Positions 23,823 through 32,012 of a stretch of DNA of 39,654 bases are shown here, piece after piece. The notes below the pieces were generated by a model. That model made no database searches and was not told the DNA's origin. It saw only the letters and a program-made list of their open reading frames with translations. This stretch comes from Methanobacteriota archaeon (GTDB taxonomy: Archaea > Hydrothermarchaeota > Hydrothermarchaeia > Hydrothermarchaeales > BMS3B): contig QIGD01000012.1 of assembly GCA_003229935.1 (NCBI GenBank), positions 1-39,654 of the forward strand, given 5' to 3'. A program made the translations under genes and the position numbers. How positions within the stretch are numbered: position 1 is the first letter of the stretch; each line of letters begins with the position of its first letter.

Positions 23823-24407
23823 TTAATCCTCTGCAAACTCTTCTAGCGGAATAAAGTTCTCAATATCCTTTCCTCTTGCTTTAAAAATTTCTCTGGCAAG
23901 AATCCAGTAAATTATATTTAAGGCTTTCTTACCTTTATTGTTGGTGGGTATTATAATGTCAACACCCGAGGCAGAATTATCAGTATCACACAAAGAAACA
24001 ACAGGAATCCCTATATCAGCTGCTTCTTTAAGAGCCTGCTCATCACTCCTAGGGTCAGTTGCAAGAAGTATTTCAGGTTCTATGAAGTCTTCAAAATTTG
24101 GATTTGTAAGCGTTCCTGGTATAAATCTCCCTGAAACATGCATGCATCCTACTAATTTAGCAAACTTTTCTATAGGCTTCTGACCATACTGCCTTCTTGA
24201 TACCACAAGAATCTTTTCTGGATTGAATCTGAGAAGAAAATTTGCTACCAGAAAAATTCTCTCATCAGTAGCTTTAACATCAAGAACATAAAGACCATCA
24301 GGTCTGACTTTATATATATAATTCTTCATATCTGCAGTCTTCTGCTGGGTACCTATATGAATTCCTGCAGCAAGATAGTTATCAAGGTTGGTAAGCTTTG
24401 TTTCCAT
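23823..24407 (-). CDS. rpsB: 30S ribosomal protein uS2
   Basis: Small-subunit protein S2, 194 residues, the archaeal length. The N-terminus (LAAGIHIGTQQKTADMKNYIY) and GRFIPGTLTNPNF, EPEILLATDPRSDEQALKEA are conserved. GGAGG lies six bases before the ATG at 24407. It is the last gene of the eL18-uL13-uS9-rpoN-rpoK-eno-uS2 set, 11 bases after eno. Confidence 0.96.
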   Translation of the reverse strand: METKLTNLDNYLAAGIHIGTQQKTADMKNYIYKVRPDGLYVLDVKATDERIFLVANFLLRFNPEKILVVSRRQYGQKPIEKFAKLVGCMHVSGRFIPGTLTNPNFEDFIEPEILLATDPRSDEQALKEAADIGIPVVSLCDTDNSASGVDIIIPTNNKGKKALNIIYWILAREIFKARGKDIENFIPLEEFAED

Positions 24408-24418
24408 TCCATTCCTCC

Positions 24419-25666
24419 TTATAATTTTGGTAATACTGCCATTCGGGCTCTCCCACCTAATTCTTCTGAAATCCTGATAAGTTCATTCAACTTTGCAATT
24501 CTTTCGCCACCAACTGTACCTGCCTTAATTATAGATATTCCAAAGGCTACAGCAAGGTGAGCTATAGTATCATCTGTAGTTTCACCAGAGCGATGGGAAA
24601 TTACAGGTGTCATCTTCTCTTTTTTGGCAAGGTTAACAGCCTTATAAGTTCCAGAAAGTGTACCGCATTGATTAGGTTTTATAAGAACTGCATTGGTTGA
24701 ATTGAGTTCTATGCCCATCTTAATTCTATCAACATTTGTAACATATAAATCATCACCGCACACTATACAGTCAACCCTAGAGGTAAGCTTTCCAAAGGCT
24801 TCAAAATCTTCCTCATCAAAAGGGTCTTCCACAAAGAAGAGATTATATTCTCCCACAAGGTCTACCATATAATCAATCTGCTCCTCTGTACTCCTTTCCT
24901 TACCTTCTCGTTTATAAATATAAGCTTTCTTCTTTTCACTGTATAACTCGCTGGCTGCAATATCTATACCCATACGAACTTCAACGCCTGTTTCACTTTT
25001 AACATTATCACAGACATCTACAAGAATATCAAGAGCCTCTCTATCACCAACATCAGGTGCCCAAGCACTTTCATCACCCTTGCCAAGATTGGATTTGTAT
25101 TTTTTTGCTATGTATTCTTTAATCTTCCTGTGCACCATAGCATTGGTGGCAACTGCTTCGGTAATATCTCTAGCACCTACAGGTATAACAAGAAATTCCT
25201 GAATATCAGTAGCCTTCTGGGCATGAACACCGCCACCAATTACATTACCAATAGGATAGGGTAGTTCACTTGAAAGACTCCCACCTAGAAACTGATAAAG
25301 GGGTAAACCATAACTAGCTGCAGCAGCCTTTGCAGTGGCAAGAGATACAGCAACAGCAGTATTTCCACCTATATTTGAGAAGTTTCCAGTGCCATCAAGC
25401 TCGCTGAGAATAGAGTCAATCTCATCCTGATCCGAGGCATCCATACCTCTGAGTTCAGGTGCTATTGTTTCTTCAACTTCAATAATAGCCTTGTCAACCC
25501 CTCCATCAGGAAAGGCAACAACTTCATGTTTACCTGTGCTTGCACCACTTGGCGCTGCCACTCTGCCAAGCCCCAGCCTAGTATAAATGTCAACTTCAAT
25601 TGTGAAATTACCTCTGGAATTAAGAATTTTCCTAGCAACAACATCTTCAATAAGGTCTGGATTCAT
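24419..25666 (-). CDS. eno: Enolase
   Basis: Interconverts 2-phosphoglycerate and phosphoenolpyruvate with magnesium. At 415 residues it is archaeal size. ARKILNSRGNFTIEVD opens the protein. APSGASTGKHE has the mobile-loop residues, and GVHAQKATDIQEFLVIP, FFVEDPFDEEDF and VCGDDLYVTN carry metal and substrate ligands. The catalytic Lys is in AVLIKPNQCGT, with SHRSGETTDD near the end. It overlaps rpoK by four bases. Confidence 0.97.
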   Translation of the reverse strand: MNPDLIEDVVARKILNSRGNFTIEVDIYTRLGLGRVAAPSGASTGKHEVVAFPDGGVDKAIIEVEETIAPELRGMDASDQDEIDSILSELDGTGNFSNIGGNTAVAVSLATAKAAAASYGLPLYQFLGGSLSSELPYPIGNVIGGGVHAQKATDIQEFLVIPVGARDITEAVATNAMVHRKIKEYIAKKYKSNLGKGDESAWAPDVGDREALDILVDVCDNVKSETGVEVRMGIDIAASELYSEKKKAYIYKREGKERSTEEQIDYMVDLVGEYNLFFVEDPFDEEDFEAFGKLTSRVDCIVCGDDLYVTNVDRIKMGIELNSTNAVLIKPNQCGTLSGTYKAVNLAKKEKMTPVISHRSGETTDDTIAHLAVAFGISIIKAGTVGGERIAKLNELIRISEELGGRARMAVLPKL

Positions 25667-25866
25667 TGTACTTCACCCATTAACTTTTTTTCTGGCATGC
25701 TTCTCTTTACAGTCATAGGTATTATCCCTACATTAAGCTCCTTTATAGCTATTATTATAGGGTCAACTGAATTCTCTGACACTTTTATCATAGGGGGCGC
25801 CCCCATTGAAATCTGGAGTGCTCTTGCACCTATAATGCGAGCTCTTTCATATCTTGTAAGCTTCAA
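25663..25866 (-). CDS. rpoK: RNA polymerase subunit Rpo6 (RpoK)
   Basis: The omega/RPB6 homologue, 67 residues. LTRYERARIIGARALQISMG and GAPPMIKV contain the conserved omega helix, and IAIKELNVGIIPMTVKR is the family end. The start is TTG at 25866, supported by GGAGG seven bases upstream; an ATG at 25871 is out of frame. It overlaps eno by four bases. Confidence 0.94.
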   Translation of the reverse strand: MKLTRYERARIIGARALQISMGAPPMIKVSENSVDPIIIAIKELNVGIIPMTVKRSMPEKKLMGEVQ

Positions 25867-25931
25867 CTCATTACCTCCAAATCTTATATTTTAATGATTT
25901 TAAAGGAGAGCCCCGAAGAGCTCTCCAGAAA

Positions 25932-26006
25932 TGGGGCCGCTGAGATTTGAACTCAGGTCACCAGCACCCCGAGCTGGTAGGATGGTCCAGGCTACCCTAC
26001 GGCCCC
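25932..26006 (-). tRNA. tRNA-Pro (anticodon GGG)
   Basis: A 75-base cloverleaf. Acceptor GGGGCCG/CGGCCCC is fully paired with discriminator A and no encoded CCA. The D arm is GGGT...ATCC. The anticodon stem CCAGC/GCTGG holds the loop TCGGGGT, giving GGG at 34-36 (Pro). The T arm CTGAG/CTCAG holds TTCAAAT. The base at position 33 is C, not the usual U. The gene lies between rpoN and rpoK in the ribosomal operon, and its first 15 bases are shared with the end of rpoN. Confidence 0.93.
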
Positions 26007-26201
26007 TTTTTCCTGTAGTTTTATTACCTCATCTATGAAATCCCTATGGCTCAACATCATTCTCCTGCAACAGTATCTTGTCACTCCAATCTCCTCAAAA
26101 GCTTCTTTTGCATCCTTTCCCTGTCTGAGCTTCTCTGTAAACTCTTCATACTTATTGCCTATCACAGCACCACAGGAAAAACATCTCACAGGTATTATCA
26201 T
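25992..26201 (-). CDS. rpoN: RNA polymerase subunit Rpo10 (RpoN)
   Basis: The RPB10 homologue, a zinc-binding subunit. IIPVRCFSCG and RYCCRRM give the four zinc cysteines (CxxC ... CC). I chose the ATG at 26201 (MIIPVRC) with AGGTGA upstream; the longer frame adds three residues. The last residues (KGAVG) and the TAG are encoded by the first 15 bases of the tRNA-Pro gene, so cleavage of a joint transcript by RNase P would remove the stop codon. Confidence 0.95.
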   Translation of the reverse strand: MIIPVRCFSCGAVIGNKYEEFTEKLRQGKDAKEAFEEIGVTRYCCRRMMLSHRDFIDEVIKLQEKGAVG

Positions 26202-26206
26202 AAATA

Positions 26207-26599
26207 TCACCTATAAGATTTCTGAACCTTAGCTCTTGCACCAGGCCCACCGTACTTCTTTGTCTCAACTCTTCTAGAGTCGCCCTTGAGTATAGTCTTG
26301 TCATAGCTCATAAAGATTTCTTTGAGTTTTGTGTTGTACTCTACAAGGGCCCTGCCGATTGCAGTTTTCGCAGCTTCTGCCTGACCCATGAAACCTCCAC
26401 CACTAACTTTGAGATTTATATCCACCTGATATCTTGAATCTCCTGCAAGCTCTAGAACCTCCATAATCTTCATCCTTGCCAGCTCTGGTTGATAAAGTTC
26501 TACAGGAACACTATTGATTCTTATCTTCCCCTTTCCCTCCTTCAGGGTGGCTTTTGCAATAGAAGTCTTTCTTTTTCCACTTTTCTGAATCAAAACCAT
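26207..26599 (-). CDS. rpsI: 30S ribosomal protein uS9
   Basis: Small-subunit protein S9. SGKRKTSIAKATLKEGKGKI opens it, SGGGFMGQAEAAKTAIGRAL is the core, and the C-terminus KKYGGPGARAKVQKSYR is the basic tail reaching the P site. I chose the ATG at 26599 (MVLIQKSG) with GAGGTGA upstream; the open frame begins at 26623. It is tightly spaced with uL13 and rpoN. Confidence 0.96.
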   Translation of the reverse strand: MVLIQKSGKRKTSIAKATLKEGKGKIRINSVPVELYQPELARMKIMEVLELAGDSRYQVDINLKVSGGGFMGQAEAAKTAIGRALVEYNTKLKEIFMSYDKTILKGDSRRVETKKYGGPGARAKVQKSYR

Positions 26600-26609
26600 C
26601 AATATCACC

Positions 26610-27041
26610 TCAGAACCTAGCACCTAAAAGTTTGCTCAGTTCTCCCAGCTTAATATATTTCGGAACGCTAAGCTTCTTATATGTTGAACCTTCCAGTACA
26701 ATCTTTGCTGTATCAGAATACTCTTCAGGAATACCTACATAAACTTTAAGTCTCTTATAAGCTTTTCTACCCCTTTCCTGCTTGTATGGCACCATACCTC
26801 TGACAGTCCTCTTAATTATTCTATCTGGGCGTTTCGGGAAAAAGGGACCATGTCTTGCCGGATTCACAAGACTTCTCCTGTTTATCCTGTGCATATATTT
26901 TTCAAGGATATTTTTTTTATTACCTGTTATTATAGCTTCTTCAGCATTAACAACAATCACATCTTCATTATTAAGGATAGCTTTGGCTACATTACTTGCA
27001 AGCCTTCCAAGAACAACCCCTGACGCATCGAATATCTTCAT
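26610..27041 (-). CDS. rplM: 50S ribosomal protein uL13
   Basis: Large-subunit protein L13 in archaeal form. FDASGVVLGRLASNVAKAIL, then PARHGPFFPKRPDRI and RTVRGMVPYKQERGRKAYKR, are conserved. I chose the ATG at 27041 (MKIFDASG) with GGAGTGA upstream. It overlaps the eL18 end in the upstream frame, so the genes are coupled. Confidence 0.96.
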   Translation of the reverse strand: MKIFDASGVVLGRLASNVAKAILNNEDVIVVNAEEAIITGNKKNILEKYMHRINRRSLVNPARHGPFFPKRPDRIIKRTVRGMVPYKQERGRKAYKRLKVYVGIPEEYSDTAKIVLEGSTYKKLSVPKYIKLGELSKLLGARF

Positions 27042-27046
27042 GAGAA

Positions 27047-27406
27047 TCACTCCATTATCCTTATACCTTTACCCTCTGGTATTCTGTCAGCCAGTTCGGT
27101 GAGACTCAAACACTCTCCGCCTGAATTCATAATCTTCTCTCTTGCCTTTTTCGAAAAAGCATAAGCAGCCACAGTAACTTTGTGATTTATTATACCAGAA
27201 CCAAGAACCTTACCTGGCACAGCTACAACATCACTTTCAGATGTATACCGTGCTATTCTGCTTATATTTACCTCTGTGGATCTGGAGGCCGAGCGTGAAA
27301 GCCTTCTCGCTATCTCCCTCCACATTTTTGAATTATCTCTATGAGACCGCTTTATTATATCCTCTATTATACCCAATATGACCACATTCTTCCTGCTCTT
27401 TCTCAT
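27047..27406 (-). CDS. rpl18e: 50S ribosomal protein eL18
   Basis: The archaeal/eukaryotic L18e. WREIARRLSRSASRSTEVNI and VVAVPGKVLGSGIINHKVTVAAYAFS (split) are the family core. The ATG at 27406 (MRKSRKN) has GGAGGTG six bases upstream, so the longer frame from 27451 is not used. It heads this block; the usual upstream genes (uS13, uS4, uS11, rpoD) are not here, and the IS1-type element starts 150 bases upstream. Confidence 0.95.
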   Translation of the reverse strand: MRKSRKNVVILGIIEDIIKRSHRDNSKMWREIARRLSRSASRSTEVNISRIARYTSESDVVAVPGKVLGSGIINHKVTVAAYAFSKKAREKIMNSGGECLSLTELADRIPEGKGIRIME

Positions 27407-27559
27407 CTTTGCACCTCCGGCAAGACAATACTTCGAGCATGGCAGTGCCACAACTCTCTGACATCATCATTTATCAATTTACCTAATATCAGGAATATAC
27501 CCTTCATTCACATACTCAAACTTTATGAAATTTTTTCACATAAAAATCAGGTTATAAGG

Positions 27560-28257
27560 GGTGTCGTCCTATCAAACAAATGACAACCCCCCATAGAAAA
27601 AACCCTCCCACTTCCACACTCGATTCATCAGCCCTTCACTCATCGCCGGCGTTTTTGCTCCGTGCAATGGGCTTCATGAAATTCCAGTAAAACCCAAAGA
27701 CTGTGACGGCATTGTCCAATAGCATCACCTTCTTCGGAAAACACTTTGTTTTGCAAACAAGTCTTCCGATTCTTTCGCGCAGTATTCTATTGAAATTCTC
27801 GATGTTTGTAGTCTCAATCTTCTTGTGTCTCGGCTTTCCATATATCTCACAGTAGGAATTCATTCATCATTTCTGCATGCTCAGCCATGTCCTTGAGAAG
27901 ATTGCTTATTGTATCCCTGTGGTGACCTGTAATACGCTCTATTGAGCGCACACCATTCTTTTCAACCAGAAGTTTGCAAATGCCTATGATTTCTTTTTCT
28001 GGCAAACGCTTCCCATAAAACGGTGTGCCAAGCGTTTCGACAAACTGCTTACCACAGCACATGCAACGAAAAACTTGATGACCTGCATAGTTGTGACCAT
28101 TCCGTACAATCTCATTGTACTTACGCTTTCTGTAAAGAGTACATTTTTCGTTTGGACAATACCTATCATTTTCAGATCGTGGTTGGGACATATCTACCAC
28201 CTCAACCACTATTAAGTCAGAAGTAGCATGTAATCATTTCCCCATTAGGACACTACC
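27560..28257 (-). mobile_element. Internally deleted IS1-family element with target duplication
   Basis: A 698-bp element. Ends pair as imperfect terminal inverted repeats: left GGTGTCGTCCTA and AAATGA, right (reverse complement) GGTAGTGTCCTAA and AAATGA. It is flanked by the direct repeat TTATAAG (27552-27558 and 28258-28264; the next base is G on one side and A on the other), fitting the 8-9 bp duplications of IS1. The transposase inside lacks its middle. The clear duplication shows a simple insertion that has not recombined since. Confidence 0.8.
27636..28209 (-). pseudogene. IS1-family transposase, central part deleted
   Basis: The upstream half (28209 to 27847, 120 codons) has the IS1 zinc finger CPNEKCTLYRKRK ... 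FRCMCCGKQF and the helix-turn-helix GVRSIERITGHHRDTISNLL. The downstream half (27863 to 27636) is the IS1 C-terminus, NIENFNRILRERIGRLVCKT and LFGFYWNFM-like FGFYWNFM. The catalytic segment between them is missing and the frames differ. No active enzyme is expected. Confidence 0.75.
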
Positions 28258-28474
28258 TTATAAGATAATAGTAACATACTCCCCTCACGCTTTCCTTCTT
28301 CAAATATTTGAACAGCATATTATAGTAAATAAACATTCTAAGATGATTCTTTTTTATTGTATATCCTCTGTCCTCCAGCCGGGTTATAATATCCTTTATT
28401 GTAAGCTTCTCATACCCTTCAAAAACGCTTAAAATCGTCTTAACTTTAGTATGAGAGTTCCTGAACCTCTTCAT
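28253..28474 (-). CDS. Small winged-helix protein, stop codon replaced by IS insertion
   Basis: A 73-residue single-domain protein, most likely a DNA-binding winged helix: LTIKDIITRLEDRGYTIKKN followed by HLRMFIYYNMLFKYLKKESV reads as helix-turn-helix and wing. It ends YYYLIR, with the TAG and two bases of the last codon lying in the IS1-type element. Removing the element and one copy of the duplication restores YYYLIT and a TGA. The insertion therefore changed only the last residue. The regulated gene is unknown; YkgJ lies divergently next to it. Confidence 0.6.
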   Translation of the reverse strand: MKRFRNSHTKVKTILSVFEGYEKLTIKDIITRLEDRGYTIKKNHLRMFIYYNMLFKYLKKESVRGVCYYYLIR

Positions 28475-28602
28475 TAATCTCCCTCACTCAACTTTATTAA
28501 TATATATACTTAGTCCATATATATAAAAATTTGTTTGATAGAATTTTACCAAAAAATGAATAACTAACTTTTTTTATAACCGTTAAACTTCCCAGATGTA
28601 CC

Positions 28603-29772
28603 ATGCAGATTTACACTACATTTCCAGAAGGAGTCAGATATCTCTGCAATATTGAAGAATGCAGTGGATGCTGCACACTTTTTGAAGATATCAGAATTTA
28701 TGACGATGAAATTGAAAAGTTTGAAGCAATGGGATATAGCAAATTTTATGAAATACGTGAAAATTATAATTTTTTGAAGCATCCATGCCATTTTTTAGAA
28801 GGAAAGTTTTGTAGTATTCATAAAAAATCTGAAAAATTCAATAAATTCTCAACATGCAGGAAATATCCTTTTTATGCTGTTATGCTCAGAAATAAAAATA
28901 TTGTTGTGGATGTGAAATGGGCATGTCCCGGTATATCTCTCGAAAGGGGAGAAATTATTGATAAAAAACTTCTCCTTAAAGAATTTCTCCAAGCAGAGAA
29001 CCCGCCTCTATCCTCTCTGGATGAGGTGGTTTACTTTCACAATTCAAGCAGACAAAAAATAGAGTGGAAAGCTCTGGAAGGACTCTATTCTATTATTTCT
29101 GATGCGCTTATAACAGAGAATATCAGTATATATAAGAGCATTTTACTCTTGACAGGACTGGTAAGGAAAATCGGGTCAGAACTCGGTTCAAAGCCACTGG
29201 TAACCACAGGAGATTTAAGATTTATTGAAGATTTCCTGCAGAACTACGATGTAGAAGAATTTATAGAGCAGACAAGAACTGGGACACCTATCGATATGGA
29301 CTTTATTGGCTTTTCATCCATTCTCAACAGTATCTTTGAATTTGAGATAAACCCTGAATATGCTGTGAAAAAACTTGGCATAAAGATTGGAGGAGAAGAA
29401 AAGGTGAATTTTAATGACAATCTTCATGACATATTCACACAGCCCTTAAGCCTGAAAGCTTCAAAACTTATGAAGTACTACCTTATTCAGAATCTCAGAG
29501 AGAGTCTGACAAAACCATGGGATTTTATCTCAACCTATTTCTGGAGTCTTGGAGTGGCCGGTATGATAGATTACATAGCAAGACTTGATGCCTTCAAAAC
29601 AATCAACATTGTAACAGATGTTGAGGTCAGAAAGGCAGTGAGAATTGTCGACTTTCTGAATAAACATGTATCTACCTACAGAGATTTTGCCTTTGAGATA
29701 TACCCAAACCTTGGCATGAAATATCTTCAGTTCTTTATTACAGGTTATGACTCAGGTCTGGGAGGATACTGA
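28603..29772 (+). CDS. YkgJ-family cysteine cluster protein with long helical C-terminus
   Basis: The N-terminal 110 residues have the YkgJ cysteine pattern: CNIEECSGCCTLF (about residues 16-28), then HPCHFLEGKFCSIH, FSTCRKYPF and WACPG. The cysteines bind a metal or iron-sulfur cluster. The remaining 270 residues are helical and unknown to me. The size and layout recall FliB-type lysine methylases, but I see no flagellin gene nearby, so that name is not given. It is followed after 65 bases by the EhaR-like gene, with a possible shared transcript. Confidence 0.65.
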   Translation: MQIYTTFPEGVRYLCNIEECSGCCTLFEDIRIYDDEIEKFEAMGYSKFYEIRENYNFLKHPCHFLEGKFCSIHKKSEKFNKFSTCRKYPFYAVMLRNKNIVVDVKWACPGISLERGEIIDKKLLLKEFLQAENPPLSSLDEVVYFHNSSRQKIEWKALEGLYSIISDALITENISIYKSILLLTGLVRKIGSELGSKPLVTTGDLRFIEDFLQNYDVEEFIEQTRTGTPIDMDFIGFSSILNSIFEFEINPEYAVKKLGIKIGGEEKVNFNDNLHDIFTQPLSLKASKLMKYYLIQNLRESLTKPWDFISTYFWSLGVAGMIDYIARLDAFKTINIVTDVEVRKAVRIVDFLNKHVSTYRDFAFEIYPNLGMKYLQFFITGYDSGLGGY

Positions 29773-29837
29773 TACTTCATACTTTGGAAAATTCCTGTGA
29801 ATGTTAAGACAGACATCAAGATAACCGGAGGTTAATT

Positions 29838-30791
29838 ATGCAGGCTTTCTTTGACCTTGAAGGTCCTCTTTCACCCCAGGATAATGCCTATGAGGTTTCA
29901 GGCTTAATCAGGAATGGATATAAAATTTTTGAAATAATTTCAAGATACGATGACATACTGACTCTCGAGAGCAGAGCTGGTTACGAGCCGGGCGATACTC
30001 TAAAGCTTATAGTACCATTCCTAGTTTATCATAATATAACTGATAATGACATTAAAAGTGTATCTGAGAAGGCAAAGATTGTGCAGGGAGCAAAAAGGCT
30101 TATCTCAGAGCTAAAAACGGATAATTGGAATGTCTATATAATTTCAACAAGTTATATACAGCATGCTATGAATATAGCAGAAAAGCTTGAAGTAAAGCCT
30201 GAAAATGTAGCATGTACAGAGCTTTACCTTGAGAAATTCAGAGGACTTGAAGGTATAGAACTTGTGGCTGAAGTTGAGGGCAGGATTCTTGAAATCCCAA
30301 AAAAAAATGGTGATGATACTATTAAGGAGATTCTTGACAGTTTTTTCTTTAAAGAATTCCAAAAAACAGAGTTAGGGAAGGCTTTCAATAAAATTGAAGT
30401 TATGGGAGGAACAAGAAAGGCTACAGTTCTCAGGGAGTTTTTAAAAAGAGATGGCGGAGAAATTAAATCTTCTGTTGCTATCGGAGATAGTATAACAGAT
30501 TATAAAATGCTCAGGGAAGTTAAGCAGAAAGGTGGTTTAGCCATAGTTTTCAATGGTAATTCTTATTCACTCCCCTATGGTGATATTGCCGTTGCATCTG
30601 AGAGTATTTACTCACTCAAACCTCTATTCAATGCCTTCTCTGAAGGGAGCAAGAGTAAAGCAGTTGAAATTGCCGGGTTTAAAAATAACATGAAATATGA
30701 TGTAATCGGAAAAAGCATCCATAATGACCTGCTTGAAATACACTCAAAACATAGAAAACTTGTTAGAGGCGAGGCCTGGAAACTTGGTTAA
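29838..30791 (+). CDS. EhaR-like HAD-superfamily protein
   Basis: A HAD-type hydrolase of 317 residues. The start FFDLEGPLSPQDNAYEVSGLI and SRYDDILTLESRAGYEPGDT resemble EhaR, the accessory protein encoded in some methanogen hydrogenase-A operons. HAD motif I is DLEG, with Glu in place of the usual second Asp. Later HAD residues are Ser in YIISTSYIQHA, Lys in GGTRKATVLREF and the metal Asp in VAIGDSITDYKML. The ATG at 29838 has GGAGG six bases upstream. No hydrogenase genes are in the window, so its substrate is unknown. It precedes the frameshifted phosphoesterase by 30 bases. Confidence 0.7.
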   Translation: MQAFFDLEGPLSPQDNAYEVSGLIRNGYKIFEIISRYDDILTLESRAGYEPGDTLKLIVPFLVYHNITDNDIKSVSEKAKIVQGAKRLISELKTDNWNVYIISTSYIQHAMNIAEKLEVKPENVACTELYLEKFRGLEGIELVAEVEGRILEIPKKNGDDTIKEILDSFFFKEFQKTELGKAFNKIEVMGGTRKATVLREFLKRDGGEIKSSVAIGDSITDYKMLREVKQKGGLAIVFNGNSYSLPYGDIAVASESIYSLKPLFNAFSEGSKSKAVEIAGFKNNMKYDVIGKSIHNDLLEIHSKHRKLVRGEAWKLG

Positions 30792-30821
30792 AGAGATAAA
30801 AGCATAGGGTGAGGTACGAAT

Positions 30822-31965
30822 ATGAGGATAGTACAGATATCTGATATTCACTTTGGACGGGAGAATGTAAAGGGTAAAGTCGAAAATGCAATAAAACAGA
30901 TAAATAAAATAGAACCTGACCTTGTCATTGTAACCGGTGACCTTACAACATGGGGGTTGCACCCTGAGTTCAGAGAAGCTTATGAAGCTCTGTTAAATCT
31001 AAAATCAGATATGATTGTAATCCCTGGAAACCATGATTCGAGAAACAGCGGGAGCAAATTCTTTGAGCTTTACTTCGGAAAGTCGAGAAAGCATCTTGTT
31101 ATTGATGATTTTGTTATAGTTGCCGCAGATAGTACCCAGCCTGACAGAGATGAGGGTTATATAGGAGCATGGCAGAGGAGGTGGATTGAGAAGAAATTCA
31201 GAAAAGTTCAGAAAAGATAAGGTGAATATTCTTGCTCTTCATCACCATATTGTACCCATTCCAAATACCGGCAGAGAGACGAATGTCCTCACGGATGCTG
31301 GAGAGATTGTGGAGACTCTTATAAAAAGCTCGGGGGCTGTTGTTCTCTGTGGTCACAGACATATGCCCTACTCTTTGAAGCTCATGAGGACACATATAAT
31401 ACATGCTGGCACTCTTGGCTCCTTTAAAATTCTTGCAATGCCTGACAACAACTACAATATTATAGACTTGACACCTGAATATATTGAACTTAAACTAAGA
31501 TTTGTTGGTCTAGGCGAGATTAATATTGGAAAATTTATGATAAAGCAGGAAACTCCTGAATCTGTCAGCATATATCACAGACTCCACAAACCCAAAAAGG
31601 TTCTATTCATATCTGAGAGGAATGACTGCAGAACTCTTATAGCCGAAGCAATTTTCAATAAAGTTTCGCCAAAAAATATGCTTGCACTTAGTGGTGGGGT
31701 AAATCCTTCAGATAATGTAGATATTAAAGCTTTAGAAATATTAAGACAGATGGGGGTCAAGAACAGAAAGCCAAGAAAGATAGAAACATTCGAAGGGTTA
31801 GATTATATAATATCCTTCAATCCAGAGATTAATTCAGGGAATGTATTCTGGGATATCCCAGAGCCCAGAGATACATATGAGTGTAAAAATGTGGTCAGAA
31901 TTCTTCATAGGAAAATTCATAGTCTCGTTTCAGAAATTATAAAAGGAAATTATAATATATCATGA
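30822..31965 (+). pseudogene. Metallophosphoesterase fused to a low-molecular-weight phosphatase-like domain, frameshifted
   Basis: The first 125 codons are a calcineurin-type phosphoesterase: ISDIHFGRE, VTGDLT and VIPGNHDSRN. A second frame continues it with ALHHHIVP and LCGHRHMPYS, then from about 31600 a low-molecular-weight phosphatase-like domain, VLFISERNDCRTLIAEAIF ... ALSGG. The frame breaks at 31197-31216, where TTCAGAAAAG stands twice in tandem. Removing one copy restores KKFRKDKVNILAL in one frame of about 378 codons. In the phosphatase domain the nucleophile Cys of the CX5R loop is Ser. The fragments could still be made separately (31186 TTG start), but I expect loss of function. 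Confidence 0.8.
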
Positions 31966-32012
31966 TGTGATAACACCCAAAATTTTAATTTTAAAAGGAG
32001 GAATTTTATGTT

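Noticed and set aside
27984..28226. Open frames on both strands inside the IS1-type element
   Set aside because: They are other-frame readings of the transposase zinc-finger half and match no family.
28603..29772. Naming the YkgJ-family protein FliB (flagellin lysine methylase)
   Set aside because: Length and cysteine pattern are compatible, but no flagellar genes are near and the C-terminal domain is not clearly FliB.
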